Shown here piece by piece: positions 36,096-43,575 of a stretch of 64,000 nt of DNA. Origin of the DNA: a bacterium. GTDB lineage: Bacteria; Myxococcota_A; Bradymonadia; UBA7976; UBA1532. The notes under the pieces are model-generated. The model saw nothing but the letters and a program-made list of their open reading frames with translations. It did not search any database and was not told the DNA's origin. Each line of letters begins with the position of its first letter. The stretch's first letter is position 1. The DNA lies in contig JAUHXC010000035.1 of NCBI GenBank assembly GCA_030427205.1, positions 47,307 through 111,306 on the forward strand, read 5' to 3'. The translations under genes and the position numbers were made by a program.

Positions 36096-36709
36096 GACGC
36101 GCCCTCGCTGTCCGGCTCGCCGTCTCGGCGCCGAGGGCCTGCGTCGCTCAGCTCGGCATACAGCCGCCGGGCCCGCCGGAGCGCCTGCCCCTGTCGATCC
36201 AGGGCCGACTCGAGGCCGGTGATCTCCGCGTCACGCTCGGCGACGCTCCGCTTCAGCGCTTCGGCCTCGGCTCGCGCGGCGTCGCGCTCGGCGCGAAGGC
36301 TCTCGGCGGTCTCCCGGGCGGTCGCAAGCTCGGCCTTCAGGCGCTCGATCTCGGTTCGGGGCGCGTGCTCTGCCGAGTCGAGGTCGCAGGCGAAGACGGC
36401 GGCGACGAAGTCGCGGCGGGCGAGGATGTGGCCTTTGCGGTTGCGCGCCACCAGCCGATAGCGCCCCTCACCGAACGGTCGGATCGCGTGGATGAGGTCG
36501 GCTTCGCGGTCCTGCGGGGTCAGTGCGATCGGCTGCCCGGCACGATCGCGCGCCCGCTCGGTCTCGCGGCGCTTGTCGTCGAGCAGGTAGAGGCCGATCG
36601 TCGCCCGCGGGTGGACCCACTTGCGGTCGAGGATGGCGCAGCGGATCCAGCGCCCGCTGCGTCGTCGGTTCCGGCTGGGCCGGCTGTGAGGGAGGCTGCG
36701 GATGTACAT
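36092..36709 (-). CDS. Unknown accessory protein, basic N-terminus and coiled coil (family X, copy 2)
   Basis: 205 residues from the ATG at 36709, with GAGGAG seven bases upstream. A basic start (SRPSRNRRRSGRW) leads into DRKWVHPRATIGLYLLDDKRR with ETERA and a YRLVARNRKGH block, matching the paralogue at 34879-35586 in order and spacing. A coiled coil follows at about 120-185 (IERLKAELATARETAESLRA), then a RRARRLYAELSD motif and an acidic tail. Identity between the two copies looks moderate, so the duplication is old or they came from two related elements. An 11-bp repeat array lies about 230 bases upstream and could be its control or target region. Function unknown. Confidence 0.7.
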   Translation of the reverse strand: MYIRSLPHSRPSRNRRRSGRWIRCAILDRKWVHPRATIGLYLLDDKRRETERARDRAGQPIALTPQDREADLIHAIRPFGEGRYRLVARNRKGHILARRDFVAAVFACDLDSAEHAPRTEIERLKAELATARETAESLRAERDAARAEAEALKRSVAERDAEITGLESALDRQGQALRRARRLYAELSDAGPRRRDGEPDSEGAS

Positions 36710-36942
36710 CGAGGTCTCCTCGTCGTCGAACGTGCAGACCCCACGCTCCGACTGCGGGTCGAGGTGCAGACGAGAGTATTTCTACGTAAGTCGAGCCGGG
36801 GTTGCCGGCGCTGCCGGTGATCTGGGAGCGCGCTGTCGGGCTTGGTCAGCGTGGTGCATCCTGCGACGTTCTTGGGCCACGCCATGTGCGCCCCTGGGGT
36901 CGGCGCGGCGGCCGCGTGGCGCTCGTAGGCGGTGGCCAGCAA

Positions 36943-37042
36943 CCCACCAGCAACCCACCATCAAACCGCCATCAAATCACCATCAAATCACCATCAAAGC
37001 ACCACCAACCCCGCCATCAACCCACCATCAAACGCGACGAGC
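36943..37042. repeat. 11-bp iteron-like tandem repeats, left part (continues at 39836-39857)
   Basis: Units of 11 bases ending in CAA: CCCACCAGCAA (36943), CCCACCATCAA (36954), ACCGCCATCAA (36965), ATCACCATCAA (36976 and 36987), AGCACCACCAA (36998), a 12-base unit at 37009 and CCCACCATCAA (37021), then 11 further bases to 37042. If the IS66 element and one target duplicate are removed, the pattern resumes in phase with GGGACCAGCAA (39836) and GGGACCACCAA (39847). The period is close to one DNA turn, as in iterons or multi-copy operator arrays. The sequence around it is gene-free. Confidence 0.8.
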
Positions 37043-37068
37043 GTACCCACTCGCCGTGACCTGTCTGG
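37043..37068 (+). repeat. IS66 left terminal inverted repeat
   Basis: 26 bases identical to the reverse complement of 39802-39827. It begins GTACCC rather than the GTAA frequent in the family. Confidence 0.95.
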
Positions 37069-37119
37069 CGTCGCCCGGATCGCCTGCCGGAATCTCCTCG
37101 CACCATCGAGGAGAACACC

Positions 37120-37515
37120 GTGGACAAGATCACCGAACTCGAACCCCGCGGAGCGGCGCTCAAGGCCGAGCTGGCCGAGTACCGACGGCGGTTCCGCACC
37201 CGCTCCATCTCGCTCGAGCTCAAGCGGGCCGCCGTGGCCTTCGTCGACGAGGGCATCGCCGCCGGCATGTGGCAGGGCCACGCCGCGCAGCTGATCGGCT
37301 CGAGCGCGAGCACCGTCGAGAAGTGGCGGGAGGCGATCGCCGACGCCGAGATGGAGGCCACCGGCCTGCTCCCGGTCCGCGTGGTCGATGACCCGAGCCG
37401 ACCGAAGCCGCCTCCGCGCTCAACCAGCCAGCCGGCGCTTGTCTCGCCCGGCGGCTGGCGCATCGAAGGCCTCGCGCTGCCCGACCTGCTCGCGCTGCTG
37501 CAGACGCTGCCATGA
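37120..37515 (+). CDS. tnpA: IS66 accessory protein TnpA
   Basis: 131 residues. A basic N-terminal helical region (AEYRRRFRTRSISLELKRAA) and a helix-turn-helix-like segment (AAQLIGSSASTVEKWREAI) resemble IS66 OrfA/TnpA, which has an HTH fold and is needed for transposition together with TnpB and TnpC. GAGGAG lies just upstream of the start. Its stop overlaps the tnpB start by four bases (ATGA at 37512-37515). Confidence 0.85.
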   Translation: MDKITELEPRGAALKAELAEYRRRFRTRSISLELKRAAVAFVDEGIAAGMWQGHAAQLIGSSASTVEKWREAIADAEMEATGLLPVRVVDDPSRPKPPPRSTSQPALVSPGGWRIEGLALPDLLALLQTLP

Positions 37516-37886
37516 TCCCGACCCGCGGCGCCGTCTTCGCATTCCCCGCGCCGGTCGACCTGCGCAACGGCTTCAACGGCCTCTACGCCCTCGTCTTCCG
37601 CCACCTCGACCGCGACCCGCTCGACGGCGCGCTGTACTTGTTCACGAACGCCAAACGCACCAGCGCCAAGGTACTGCACTTCGACGGCACCGGGCTGTGC
37701 ATCTACCACAAGCGCCTCGCCCGCGGCCGCTTCGCCTCGCTGTGGCAACGCGCCGATGGCTCCGCGGTCACGCTCACCCGCGCCGAGCTTGCGCTCTTCC
37801 TCGAAGGCTGCCGCCTGCTCGACCATCAACCGCTCTCGCCGCCCGAAATCACGCGGATTCCGATTGCCGCGATCCCGCCGTCCTGA
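37512..37886 (+). CDS. tnpB: IS66 accessory protein TnpB
   Basis: 124 residues with the conserved TnpB pattern: VDLRNGFNGLYALV (family consensus VDMRKGFDGL), GALYLFTNAKR (GALFVFxxRR) and KVLHFDGTGLCIYHKRLARG (KLLxWDGxGxxLxxKRLExG). Length is normal for the family. TnpB helps the TnpC transposase; its biochemical role is not settled. Translation is coupled to tnpA. Confidence 0.93.
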   Translation: MIPTRGAVFAFPAPVDLRNGFNGLYALVFRHLDRDPLDGALYLFTNAKRTSAKVLHFDGTGLCIYHKRLARGRFASLWQRADGSAVTLTRAELALFLEGCRLLDHQPLSPPEITRIPIAAIPPS

Positions 37887-37928
37887 TCTACTCCGCGGTC
37901 ATGATCGCCGTGGCCTTGGAGCCGCATC

Positions 37929-39512
37929 ATGATCGACATCACCACCGAGTCCGACATCGAGCGCCTCCGCCAAGTCGCGCTGCTGATGGCCGCCGAGATC
38001 GACCAGCTGCACAAGCGGCTGGCCGAGCTGACCGCCGAGCTGGCCGAGGCCCGCGGCACCGACCGCGCGGCCGAACTCGAGGCCGAGCTGCGCAAGCTGC
38101 AGAGCCAGCTCGCCGAGCGCAGCCGGATGCTCTTCGGCCCGCGCTCCGAGCGGCGCCCGGGTGAAGAGCAGAAGCCGCCGCGCAAGCCGCAGAAGGGCCA
38201 TGGTCCGACGCCGCAGCCGAAGCTCGAAGAGCGCGTCGTCGAGCACACCTTCGAGGGCGAAGACACCAAGTGCACCCGCTGCGGCGGCGAGCTGAAGCCG
38301 ATGGCATGGAGCGATGACGCCGAAGAGATCGACGTCGTGCGCCGCAAGTTCGTGCTCGTGCGCCACAAGCGCCGGATCTATCGCTGCAACTGCGTGAGCT
38401 GCAGCCACCTCGAACAGGCCGACGGCCCGCCGCGGCTCATCCCGGGCGGGCGCTACTCGATCGACTTCGCGGTGCAGGTCGCCGCCGACAAGTACGATAC
38501 CCATCAGCCGCTCGACCGCCAGGTGCGGCGCATGGGCAGCGAAGGGCTCGCCATCGCCAGCTCGACGCTGTGGGATCTCATCGAGGCGCTGGCCCGGCAC
38601 CTCGAGCCGACCTATCTGGCGCTGCGCGACGCGGTGCTCGCCGAGCCGGCCATCGGCGCCGATGAGACCACCTGGAAGATGCTGCTATCGCCGAAGGGCA
38701 AGGGCCAGGGCGGCTCGAAGAAGTGGTTCGCCTGGAGCCTCGCGGGTGAAGAAGCCATCTTCCATCACTTCGATCCCAGCCGCTCGCACACGGTGGCGAT
38801 GGGCCTGCTCGATGGCTTCGCCGGCGTGCTGGTGGCCGACGGCTATGCTGGCTACGACGCGGTGATGACCCGCTTCGCCGAGCAGGGCCGCCCGCTGCGG
38901 CAGGCGTTCTGCTGGGCCCACGCGCGCCGCGGGTTGCTCAAGGCCGAGAAGGCCCACCCCGAGGTGACCGCGGTGCTCGATCTCATCGGCGAGTTGTACC
39001 GCGTCGAGAAGGCCTGCCGGGCCGAGGTCGCCGAGCTGGAGTTCGACGACGCAATCGCCCGACGAGCGGCGCTGCTCGACGTGCGCCGGCGCCGACGGGA
39101 CGCCGGCTCGCGGCCGGTGCTCGCGACCATCCGGGCGAAGATCGCCGAGATGACCGCGCTGCCCGGCAGCAACCTGGAGCAGGCCATCGGCTACATCCAC
39201 AAGCGCTGGGCCGGGTTGACGTTGTTCGTCGACGAGCCGGCGGTGCCCATCGACAACAACCACACCGAGCGCGCCCTGCGCGGGATCTGCCTCGGTCGGC
39301 GCAACCACCACGGCTCGCGCTCGCGGCGCGGGGCTGAGGTCGCGGCGCTGTTCTACAGCCTCGTCGAGAGCGCGAAGCTGTGGGATCTCGACCCGTTCGC
39401 TTATCTGTCGGCCGCGGCACATCGCGCGGTGCGCGAGCCGGGCTACGCGCTGTTGCCGTCGGTGTTCAGCCAGGAGATCGCTGGCAGCGCGGCTTCGATC
39501 AGCGATCGCTGA
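37929..39512 (+). CDS. tnpC: IS66 transposase TnpC (DDE type)
   Basis: 527 residues. The N-terminus is a coiled coil (IDQLHKRLAELTAELAEARG) followed by the RSRMLFGPRSE motif and a zinc-binding segment (CTRCGGEL and CNCVSC). The DDE triad is Asp245 (GADETTWKML), Asp304 (VADGYAGYD) and Glu447 (NNHTERALRG). The C-terminal IS66 motif LFYSLVESAKLWDLDPFAYL is complete. Length is normal for the family and no frameshift is seen, so the enzyme should be active. Its last 70 bases overlap the convergent passenger gene. Confidence 0.96.
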   Translation: MIDITTESDIERLRQVALLMAAEIDQLHKRLAELTAELAEARGTDRAAELEAELRKLQSQLAERSRMLFGPRSERRPGEEQKPPRKPQKGHGPTPQPKLEERVVEHTFEGEDTKCTRCGGELKPMAWSDDAEEIDVVRRKFVLVRHKRRIYRCNCVSCSHLEQADGPPRLIPGGRYSIDFAVQVAADKYDTHQPLDRQVRRMGSEGLAIASSTLWDLIEALARHLEPTYLALRDAVLAEPAIGADETTWKMLLSPKGKGQGGSKKWFAWSLAGEEAIFHHFDPSRSHTVAMGLLDGFAGVLVADGYAGYDAVMTRFAEQGRPLRQAFCWAHARRGLLKAEKAHPEVTAVLDLIGELYRVEKACRAEVAELEFDDAIARRAALLDVRRRRRDAGSRPVLATIRAKIAEMTALPGSNLEQAIGYIHKRWAGLTLFVDEPAVPIDNNHTERALRGICLGRRNHHGSRSRRGAEVAALFYSLVESAKLWDLDPFAYLSAAAHRAVREPGYALLPSVFSQEIAGSAASISDR

Positions 39513-39745
39513 TTGGCTCGAGGCGCGGCGTCGATCGCCCGGCGGGCGCCGATCAGCTCGAAGAATACTTCGTCGTTGCCGCTGCGGCCGGCGCGGTCGA
39601 TCGCCTCGTCGAGGCACGTCCGCGCGGTCGTGGTGCGGATCAGCTCGGTCAGGGTTGCTCGCAAGTGCTTGCCCGTCGCACCGCGGGAAGCGGTCAGCGC
39701 GATGCGCAGGTCGTGGAGAAGTTCGTCGTCGGTCTTGGCGGTCAC
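39443..39745 (-). CDS. Small IS66 passenger protein, unknown function
   Basis: 100 residues from a GTG at 39745 with GAGGAGG about six bases upstream; the open frame extends further but without a site. Composition is ordinary for a soluble helical protein (DDELLHDLRIALTASRGA, TCLDEAIDRAGRSGNDEVFF). It is encoded on the strand opposite to tnpC, overlapping its 3' end by 70 bases, and lies fully inside the inverted repeats, so it moves with the element. No family is recognised. The strong ribosome-binding site supports it being real. Confidence 0.55.
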   Translation of the reverse strand: MTAKTDDELLHDLRIALTASRGATGKHLRATLTELIRTTTARTCLDEAIDRAGRSGNDEVFFELIGARRAIDAAPRANQRSLIEAALPAISWLNTDGNSA

Positions 39746-39801
39746 CGGATCCTCCTCGCCGGGGGTGTGCGAGATTGATCGCGGATCAGGTCGCGGGCTG
39801 C

Positions 39802-39827
39802 CCAGACAGGTCACGGCGAGTGGGTAC
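39802..39827 (-). repeat. IS66 right terminal inverted repeat
   Basis: 26 bases, exact reverse complement of 37043-37068. The second copy of the 8-bp target duplication follows at 39828-39835. Confidence 0.95.
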
Positions 39828-39921
39828 CGACGAGCGGGACCAGCAAGGGACCACCAATGGGGCCGGCAGCCGGTCCGGCAATGGGACGATCACTCGGGCG
39901 AGTGACTCTCGGTGACTGGCC

Positions 39922-40000
39922 CCTCGAACTTCGAGGTCCGGCCACTCGCGACGCGTCGGTGCGTCTCCGCGCCCACTTTCGAGAGACGACACCGAAAGTG
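39922..40000. promoter_or_regulatory. Two inverted repeats upstream of the HsdR-N-like gene
   Basis: CCTCGAACTTCGAGG (39922-39936) is a palindrome of two 7-bp arms. CACTTTCG (39974-39981) pairs with CGAAAGTG (39993-40000) across an 11-base loop. Both lie 80-160 bases before the nuclease gene at 40082 and could be operators or, for the second, an RNA hairpin. No T-tract follows, so a terminator is less likely. Confidence 0.4.
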
Positions 40001-40081
40001 CCCAAGACCTGAACACCTGCTCCCCTGGCGAACGCTACTGGATGCGGGAATCATCATGCCCACCACCAACGGAGGCAGGGC

Positions 40082-41167
40082 ATGGACCTGATCGACCGAC
40101 TCCAGGCGCTCGGACACCGGGCCGCCAAGCAAATCGAACACCTCAAGACCGAGGAGGCCGCTAAGACAGCGTTAGTCCTCCCCTTCATCGGCGCGCTTGG
40201 ATACGACGTCTTCGATCCCACCGAAGTCATCCCCGAGTTCACCGCGGACGTGGGCACCAAGAAGGGCGAGAAGGTCGACTACGCGATCATGGGCGAGGAA
40301 GAGCACCCGATCATGCTCTTCGAGTGCAAGTCCGTGCAGTGCAACCTCAACGAGGCGCACGCCAGCCAGCTCTATCGCTACTTTTCGGTGACCCAGGCCC
40401 GCGTCGGCGTGCTGACCAATGGCCTCGTCTATCGGTTCTTCTCCGATCTGGAAGAACCCAACAAGATGGATCCGAAGCCTTTCCTCGAACTGGATCTTCT
40501 CAACCTGACCGAAGCTGCCGTCGCCGAGGTCAAGCGGCTCAGCAAGTCATCCTTCGATGTCGACAACGTCGTCTCGGCGGCGGTCGAGCTGAAGTACACC
40601 AAGGGCATCAAGCGCGTCCTGATCGAAGAGTTCCAGACACCCTCGGACGATCTCATCCGGCTGCTGGCCAAGCAGGTCTACTCGAAGAACCTGACCCAGG
40701 CGGTTCGTGACCAGTTCCGACCCATCGTCAAGCGCGCGCTGGCTCAGTTCATCAGCGAGCGGATCAACGAGCGGCTGCAGCATGCGCTCAACGACGAGGC
40801 GAGCGCATCGGACGAGTCGGATCCCGAAGAGAGGGAGCCCATCCTGCCCGAGGGCGTCGTCTCGATCGTCGGCGACATCGTCACGACCGAAGACGAGGTC
40901 GAGGGCTACCGCATCGTCAAATCGATCATGCGCGAAGTGGTCGACGTCTCCCGAGTCGCGATGCGGGATACGAAGAGCTACTGCGGGATCCTCTTCGACG
41001 ACAACAATCGCAAGCCGATCTGCCGGCTGCGGTTCAACTCGAGCCAGTACTACCTGGGCCTCTTCGACGCGGAGAAGAACGAAGACAAGGTCCCGATCGA
41101 CTCGCTGGATGACATCTACAAGTACGCCGAGCGGTTGAAGGCGACGGCCGGCTTCTACGGCGACTGA
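40082..41167 (+). CDS. Stand-alone HsdR N-terminal-type restriction nuclease domain protein
   Basis: 361 residues. The N-terminal 170 residues match the type I restriction HsdR N-terminal fold seen in many single-gene proteins: TALVLPFIGALGYDVFDP, KKGEKVDYAIM (Asp66) and IMLFECKSV (Glu81-x-Lys83), the PD-(D/E)xK catalytic pattern, then YRYFSVTQARVGVLTNGLVY. No helicase motor follows, so it is not a full HsdR. The middle is helical and the C-terminal 100 residues look like a small beta domain (YCGILFDDNNRKPICRLRF) that may bind a ligand or DNA. Codon use is less GC-biased than in the neighbours, which suggests transfer. It could be an orphan defence nuclease. Confidence 0.82.
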   Translation: MDLIDRLQALGHRAAKQIEHLKTEEAAKTALVLPFIGALGYDVFDPTEVIPEFTADVGTKKGEKVDYAIMGEEEHPIMLFECKSVQCNLNEAHASQLYRYFSVTQARVGVLTNGLVYRFFSDLEEPNKMDPKPFLELDLLNLTEAAVAEVKRLSKSSFDVDNVVSAAVELKYTKGIKRVLIEEFQTPSDDLIRLLAKQVYSKNLTQAVRDQFRPIVKRALAQFISERINERLQHALNDEASASDESDPEEREPILPEGVVSIVGDIVTTEDEVEGYRIVKSIMREVVDVSRVAMRDTKSYCGILFDDNNRKPICRLRFNSSQYYLGLFDAEKNEDKVPIDSLDDIYKYAERLKATAGFYGD

Positions 41168-41919
41168 TCAGCGTCGCGTCCGTCGGCCTCCGCGTCGAGC
41201 TGTGCCCTCGCCTTCGACAAGGCCGATGAGATCAAGCCTGCCGGCACGGCGACGATGCTCAACCCCAGCATCAATACGACGAACGTGAACAGCTTGCCGC
41301 CGGTCGTGATCGGATAGATGTCGCCATAGCCCACCGTCGTCAGGCTGGCCACCGCCCACCACAGACCGTCGAAGATGCTCGCGAAGGTGTCCGGCTGCTC
41401 GGCGTGCTCGAAGTAGTAGATGCCCACCGCGCACAGGTAGATCAGCATCATCGTCGCAGTGAGATACAGCACGAGCTCTTCGAACGCGTAGCGCAGCGCC
41501 AGCCGGAATCGACGGACGGCGTCGTTGTAGCGCACCAACTTGAACACCCGGAAGAGTCGGAGCAGGCGCAGCACCCGCACCGAGCGAAGGTCGATGGTCA
41601 AGCGGAGGTAGAAGGGCAGGATGGCCAGCAAGTCGACGAGGCCGAAGAAGCTGAAGACGAAGCCCAGTCGGCGCTCGGACACCCACAGCCGCAGCAGGTA
41701 CTCCAGGGTGAAGACCGATACGAAGCCGATCTCGGCGGCGCGCAGCCACCAGCGCATATCCTCGTCGAGGTCGGGCAGAGTCTCGACGGCGAATGTCACC
41801 AGGCTGGCCACGATCAAGAACTGGATCGTCAGCATGAACGCCCGGCCGGCCCAGCCCTCGCCGTCCTCGATGACCGGGCGCAGCCGCGCGCGCAGCCCCG
41901 ATCGTGCCTCCTCGCCCAT
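41155..41919 (-). CDS. Voltage-gated potassium channel (Kv-type, six TM helices)
   Basis: 254 residues from the ATG at 41919. Hydrophobic helices S1-S6 are visible. S4 carries regularly spaced Arg (SVRVLRLLRLFRVFKLVRY) and the pore has the K+ selectivity filter TTVGYGDIYP. S6 is FTFVVLMLGLSIVAVPAGLI. The layout is that of KvAP-like bacterial channels without a large cytoplasmic regulatory domain; the last 20 residues are an acidic tail. It overlaps the 3' end of the convergent nuclease gene by 13 bases. Confidence 0.92.
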   Translation of the reverse strand: MGEEARSGLRARLRPVIEDGEGWAGRAFMLTIQFLIVASLVTFAVETLPDLDEDMRWWLRAAEIGFVSVFTLEYLLRLWVSERRLGFVFSFFGLVDLLAILPFYLRLTIDLRSVRVLRLLRLFRVFKLVRYNDAVRRFRLALRYAFEELVLYLTATMMLIYLCAVGIYYFEHAEQPDTFASIFDGLWWAVASLTTVGYGDIYPITTGGKLFTFVVLMLGLSIVAVPAGLISSALSKARAQLDAEADGRDADQSP

Positions 41920-42504
41920 GTCGCCCCCGCAGTTCGCCGATTCACGCTCGCATACCACCCCCTCGCCCGGTCGGCCAAGCGCATGGCCCGTGCACGAGCA
42001 CATGGGGTCTCGACCTGCTCGGCCCCGGGCATGCGCTCCGCGTCAGGTCGGGGACCCACCTGGTCGACAAGGTCGCACGTGGTCGGACGTGGACGGCCCA
42101 TGCCGCGGCTTGCCTCGCGCCCGGCCTCGCCGTGGGGCTTTCAGCCGTGCCGGCGCCCGCGGCCATCGCCGAGCCAGCGCCGACCTATCGCCGAGCCAGC
42201 GTCGAGCTATCGGTGGCGGGCGGGGGGTCCACCGGCGGGCTGGCGGCGGACGGACGGATCGGCCGAGAGGCCGTTTGCGACCGCTGAGCAGCCGAATTGG
42301 CAGATCCTGTCCCGAATTGGAGGGTCGATACGCGTCAAGGCGGTCTCGCCGGCCGTCTGCAGCAGGTAGGCCACCGGGACTGAAGTCGCGGGCTCGACGA
42401 CGCCGACGTCACTGCTCCATAGCGTCTTCCGGGTTCGGTCGATGACGCCGGAGTCGTCGGCTTATCCTGGGCGCCGGCTCGACCAGCCTGGAGGTGTCCG
42501 ACCG
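41920..42504. other. Divergent intergenic region without a supported gene
   Basis: 585 bases between the K+ channel and the PI-PLC-like gene. It contains short direct repeats: ATCGCCGAGCCAGCG at 42165-42179 and 42187-42201, and CCGAATTGG twice near 42293-42325. Open frames here are short or lack ribosome-binding sites. Nothing else was recognised. Confidence 0.5.
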
Positions 42505-43569
42505 ATGAGGTGCGCGGTGCTCGTGATCATACTCGGGGCGATCGGGTGCCAGCCGGAGATGTCCGACATGATGGAGGACGGACCGATGGATGCCGGCGAG
42601 GCCGACGCGCGGGTGGGGATGCCCGACGGCATGGTTCCGCCCGATCCGAACCCGCTGCGCATCAACCACATGCAGCTGCGGGCGACGACCAACAGCTACC
42701 ACCAGCAGGACACCGAGGAAGACCCCGAGCTGTTCGCCTATACCCACCTGCCGCTGGCCGAGCAGGCCGCCGAGCAGGGCATCCGCTTCTTCGACTTCGA
42801 CCTCTGGCCCGATCGTGAGTCGGCGCTCACGCTCTACCCGCGGGCCACAGACCACCCGGCGGACAACGCGGCGATCTGCCCATCGTGGTTCTGGTGCCTG
42901 CGCGAGTTCGAGCCGTGGGTAGAAGCCAACGAGGACCAGGCGCTGGTGGTCTTCCTCGTGGGCGAGGCGTACCTCTTCGCAACCACGCCCGGCCTGCACG
43001 TTCAGCTCGACGTCTTGGAGGACGTGATCCTCGACACCCTCGGCCGCGAGCGGGTGCTCAAGCCGGCGGACGTGCGCGGCGCGCACCCGACGCTGCGCGA
43101 CGCGATCCGCGCGGATGGCTGGCCTACGGTCCAGGCGACCCGGGGCAAGTTCATGTTCGTGCTCAACGACCGCTCGCTGGCCCGCGAGCGCTATATCGAG
43201 CGCGGCGGCCTCGATCCAGACGAGCGGCTGCTGTTCATCGTCGGCGACCCGGACCGCGCCGAAGACCCCGAGACCGGCGACGAGGTGGTCTTCGCCTTCG
43301 AGCCGGAGTTCGACGGCGACCCCTGGTACTACGACACCGATCCCGCCGACCTCGAGCGCATGCAGGCGCTGTCGGCGGCAGGGTTCCTGGTGTACGGAAC
43401 CAGCGACGACCCGGAGATGATCGCCGACCTGCGCGCCGCTGGCGCCCACGCCGTCGGAACCCGCTTCCCGGATTTGTTCGGCGAGATCCCGCCGTCCGGC
43501 CCCGTCGAGTGCAACCCGATCACCCGGCCCGGGGGCTGTGATCCGGCCGACTTCCAGCCGCGGCGCTGA
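42505..43569 (+). CDS. Lipoprotein resembling Ca2+-dependent phosphoinositide phospholipase C
   Basis: 354 residues from the ATG at 42505, with GGAGG about 10 bases upstream. The signal ends LGAIGCQPE (lipobox). After an acidic linker the domain begins INHMQLRATTNSYHQQ, then THLPLAEQAAEQGIRFFDFD, CPSWFWCLREFEPWVEAN and ALVVFLVGEAYLF. This order matches the Ca2+-dependent PI-PLC-like family, where the first motif is normally GTHNSYH and the second ends in LELD. Here the first catalytic His is Thr62 and ELD is DFD, so catalysis by the usual His pair is doubtful. It may be an inactive or re-purposed surface protein. Confidence 0.7.
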   Translation: MRCAVLVIILGAIGCQPEMSDMMEDGPMDAGEADARVGMPDGMVPPDPNPLRINHMQLRATTNSYHQQDTEEDPELFAYTHLPLAEQAAEQGIRFFDFDLWPDRESALTLYPRATDHPADNAAICPSWFWCLREFEPWVEANEDQALVVFLVGEAYLFATTPGLHVQLDVLEDVILDTLGRERVLKPADVRGAHPTLRDAIRADGWPTVQATRGKFMFVLNDRSLARERYIERGGLDPDERLLFIVGDPDRAEDPETGDEVVFAFEPEFDGDPWYYDTDPADLERMQALSAAGFLVYGTSDDPEMIADLRAAGAHAVGTRFPDLFGEIPPSGPVECNPITRPGGCDPADFQPRR

Positions 43570-43575
43570 CCGGAA

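Larger units (their letters stand above)
37043..39827 (+). mobile_element. Complete IS66-family insertion sequence
   Basis: The element is 2785 bases long and bounded by 26-bp perfect terminal inverted repeats (37043-37068 and 39802-39827, outer bases GTACCCACTCGC). It is flanked by a perfect 8-bp target duplication CGACGAGC at 37035-37042 and 39828-39835, the duplication size typical of IS66. It carries tnpA, tnpB and tnpC in the usual order plus a small convergent passenger gene at its right end. All frames look intact, and the repeats and duplication are exact, so the insertion is recent and possibly active. It landed inside an 11-bp repeat array. Confidence 0.95.
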
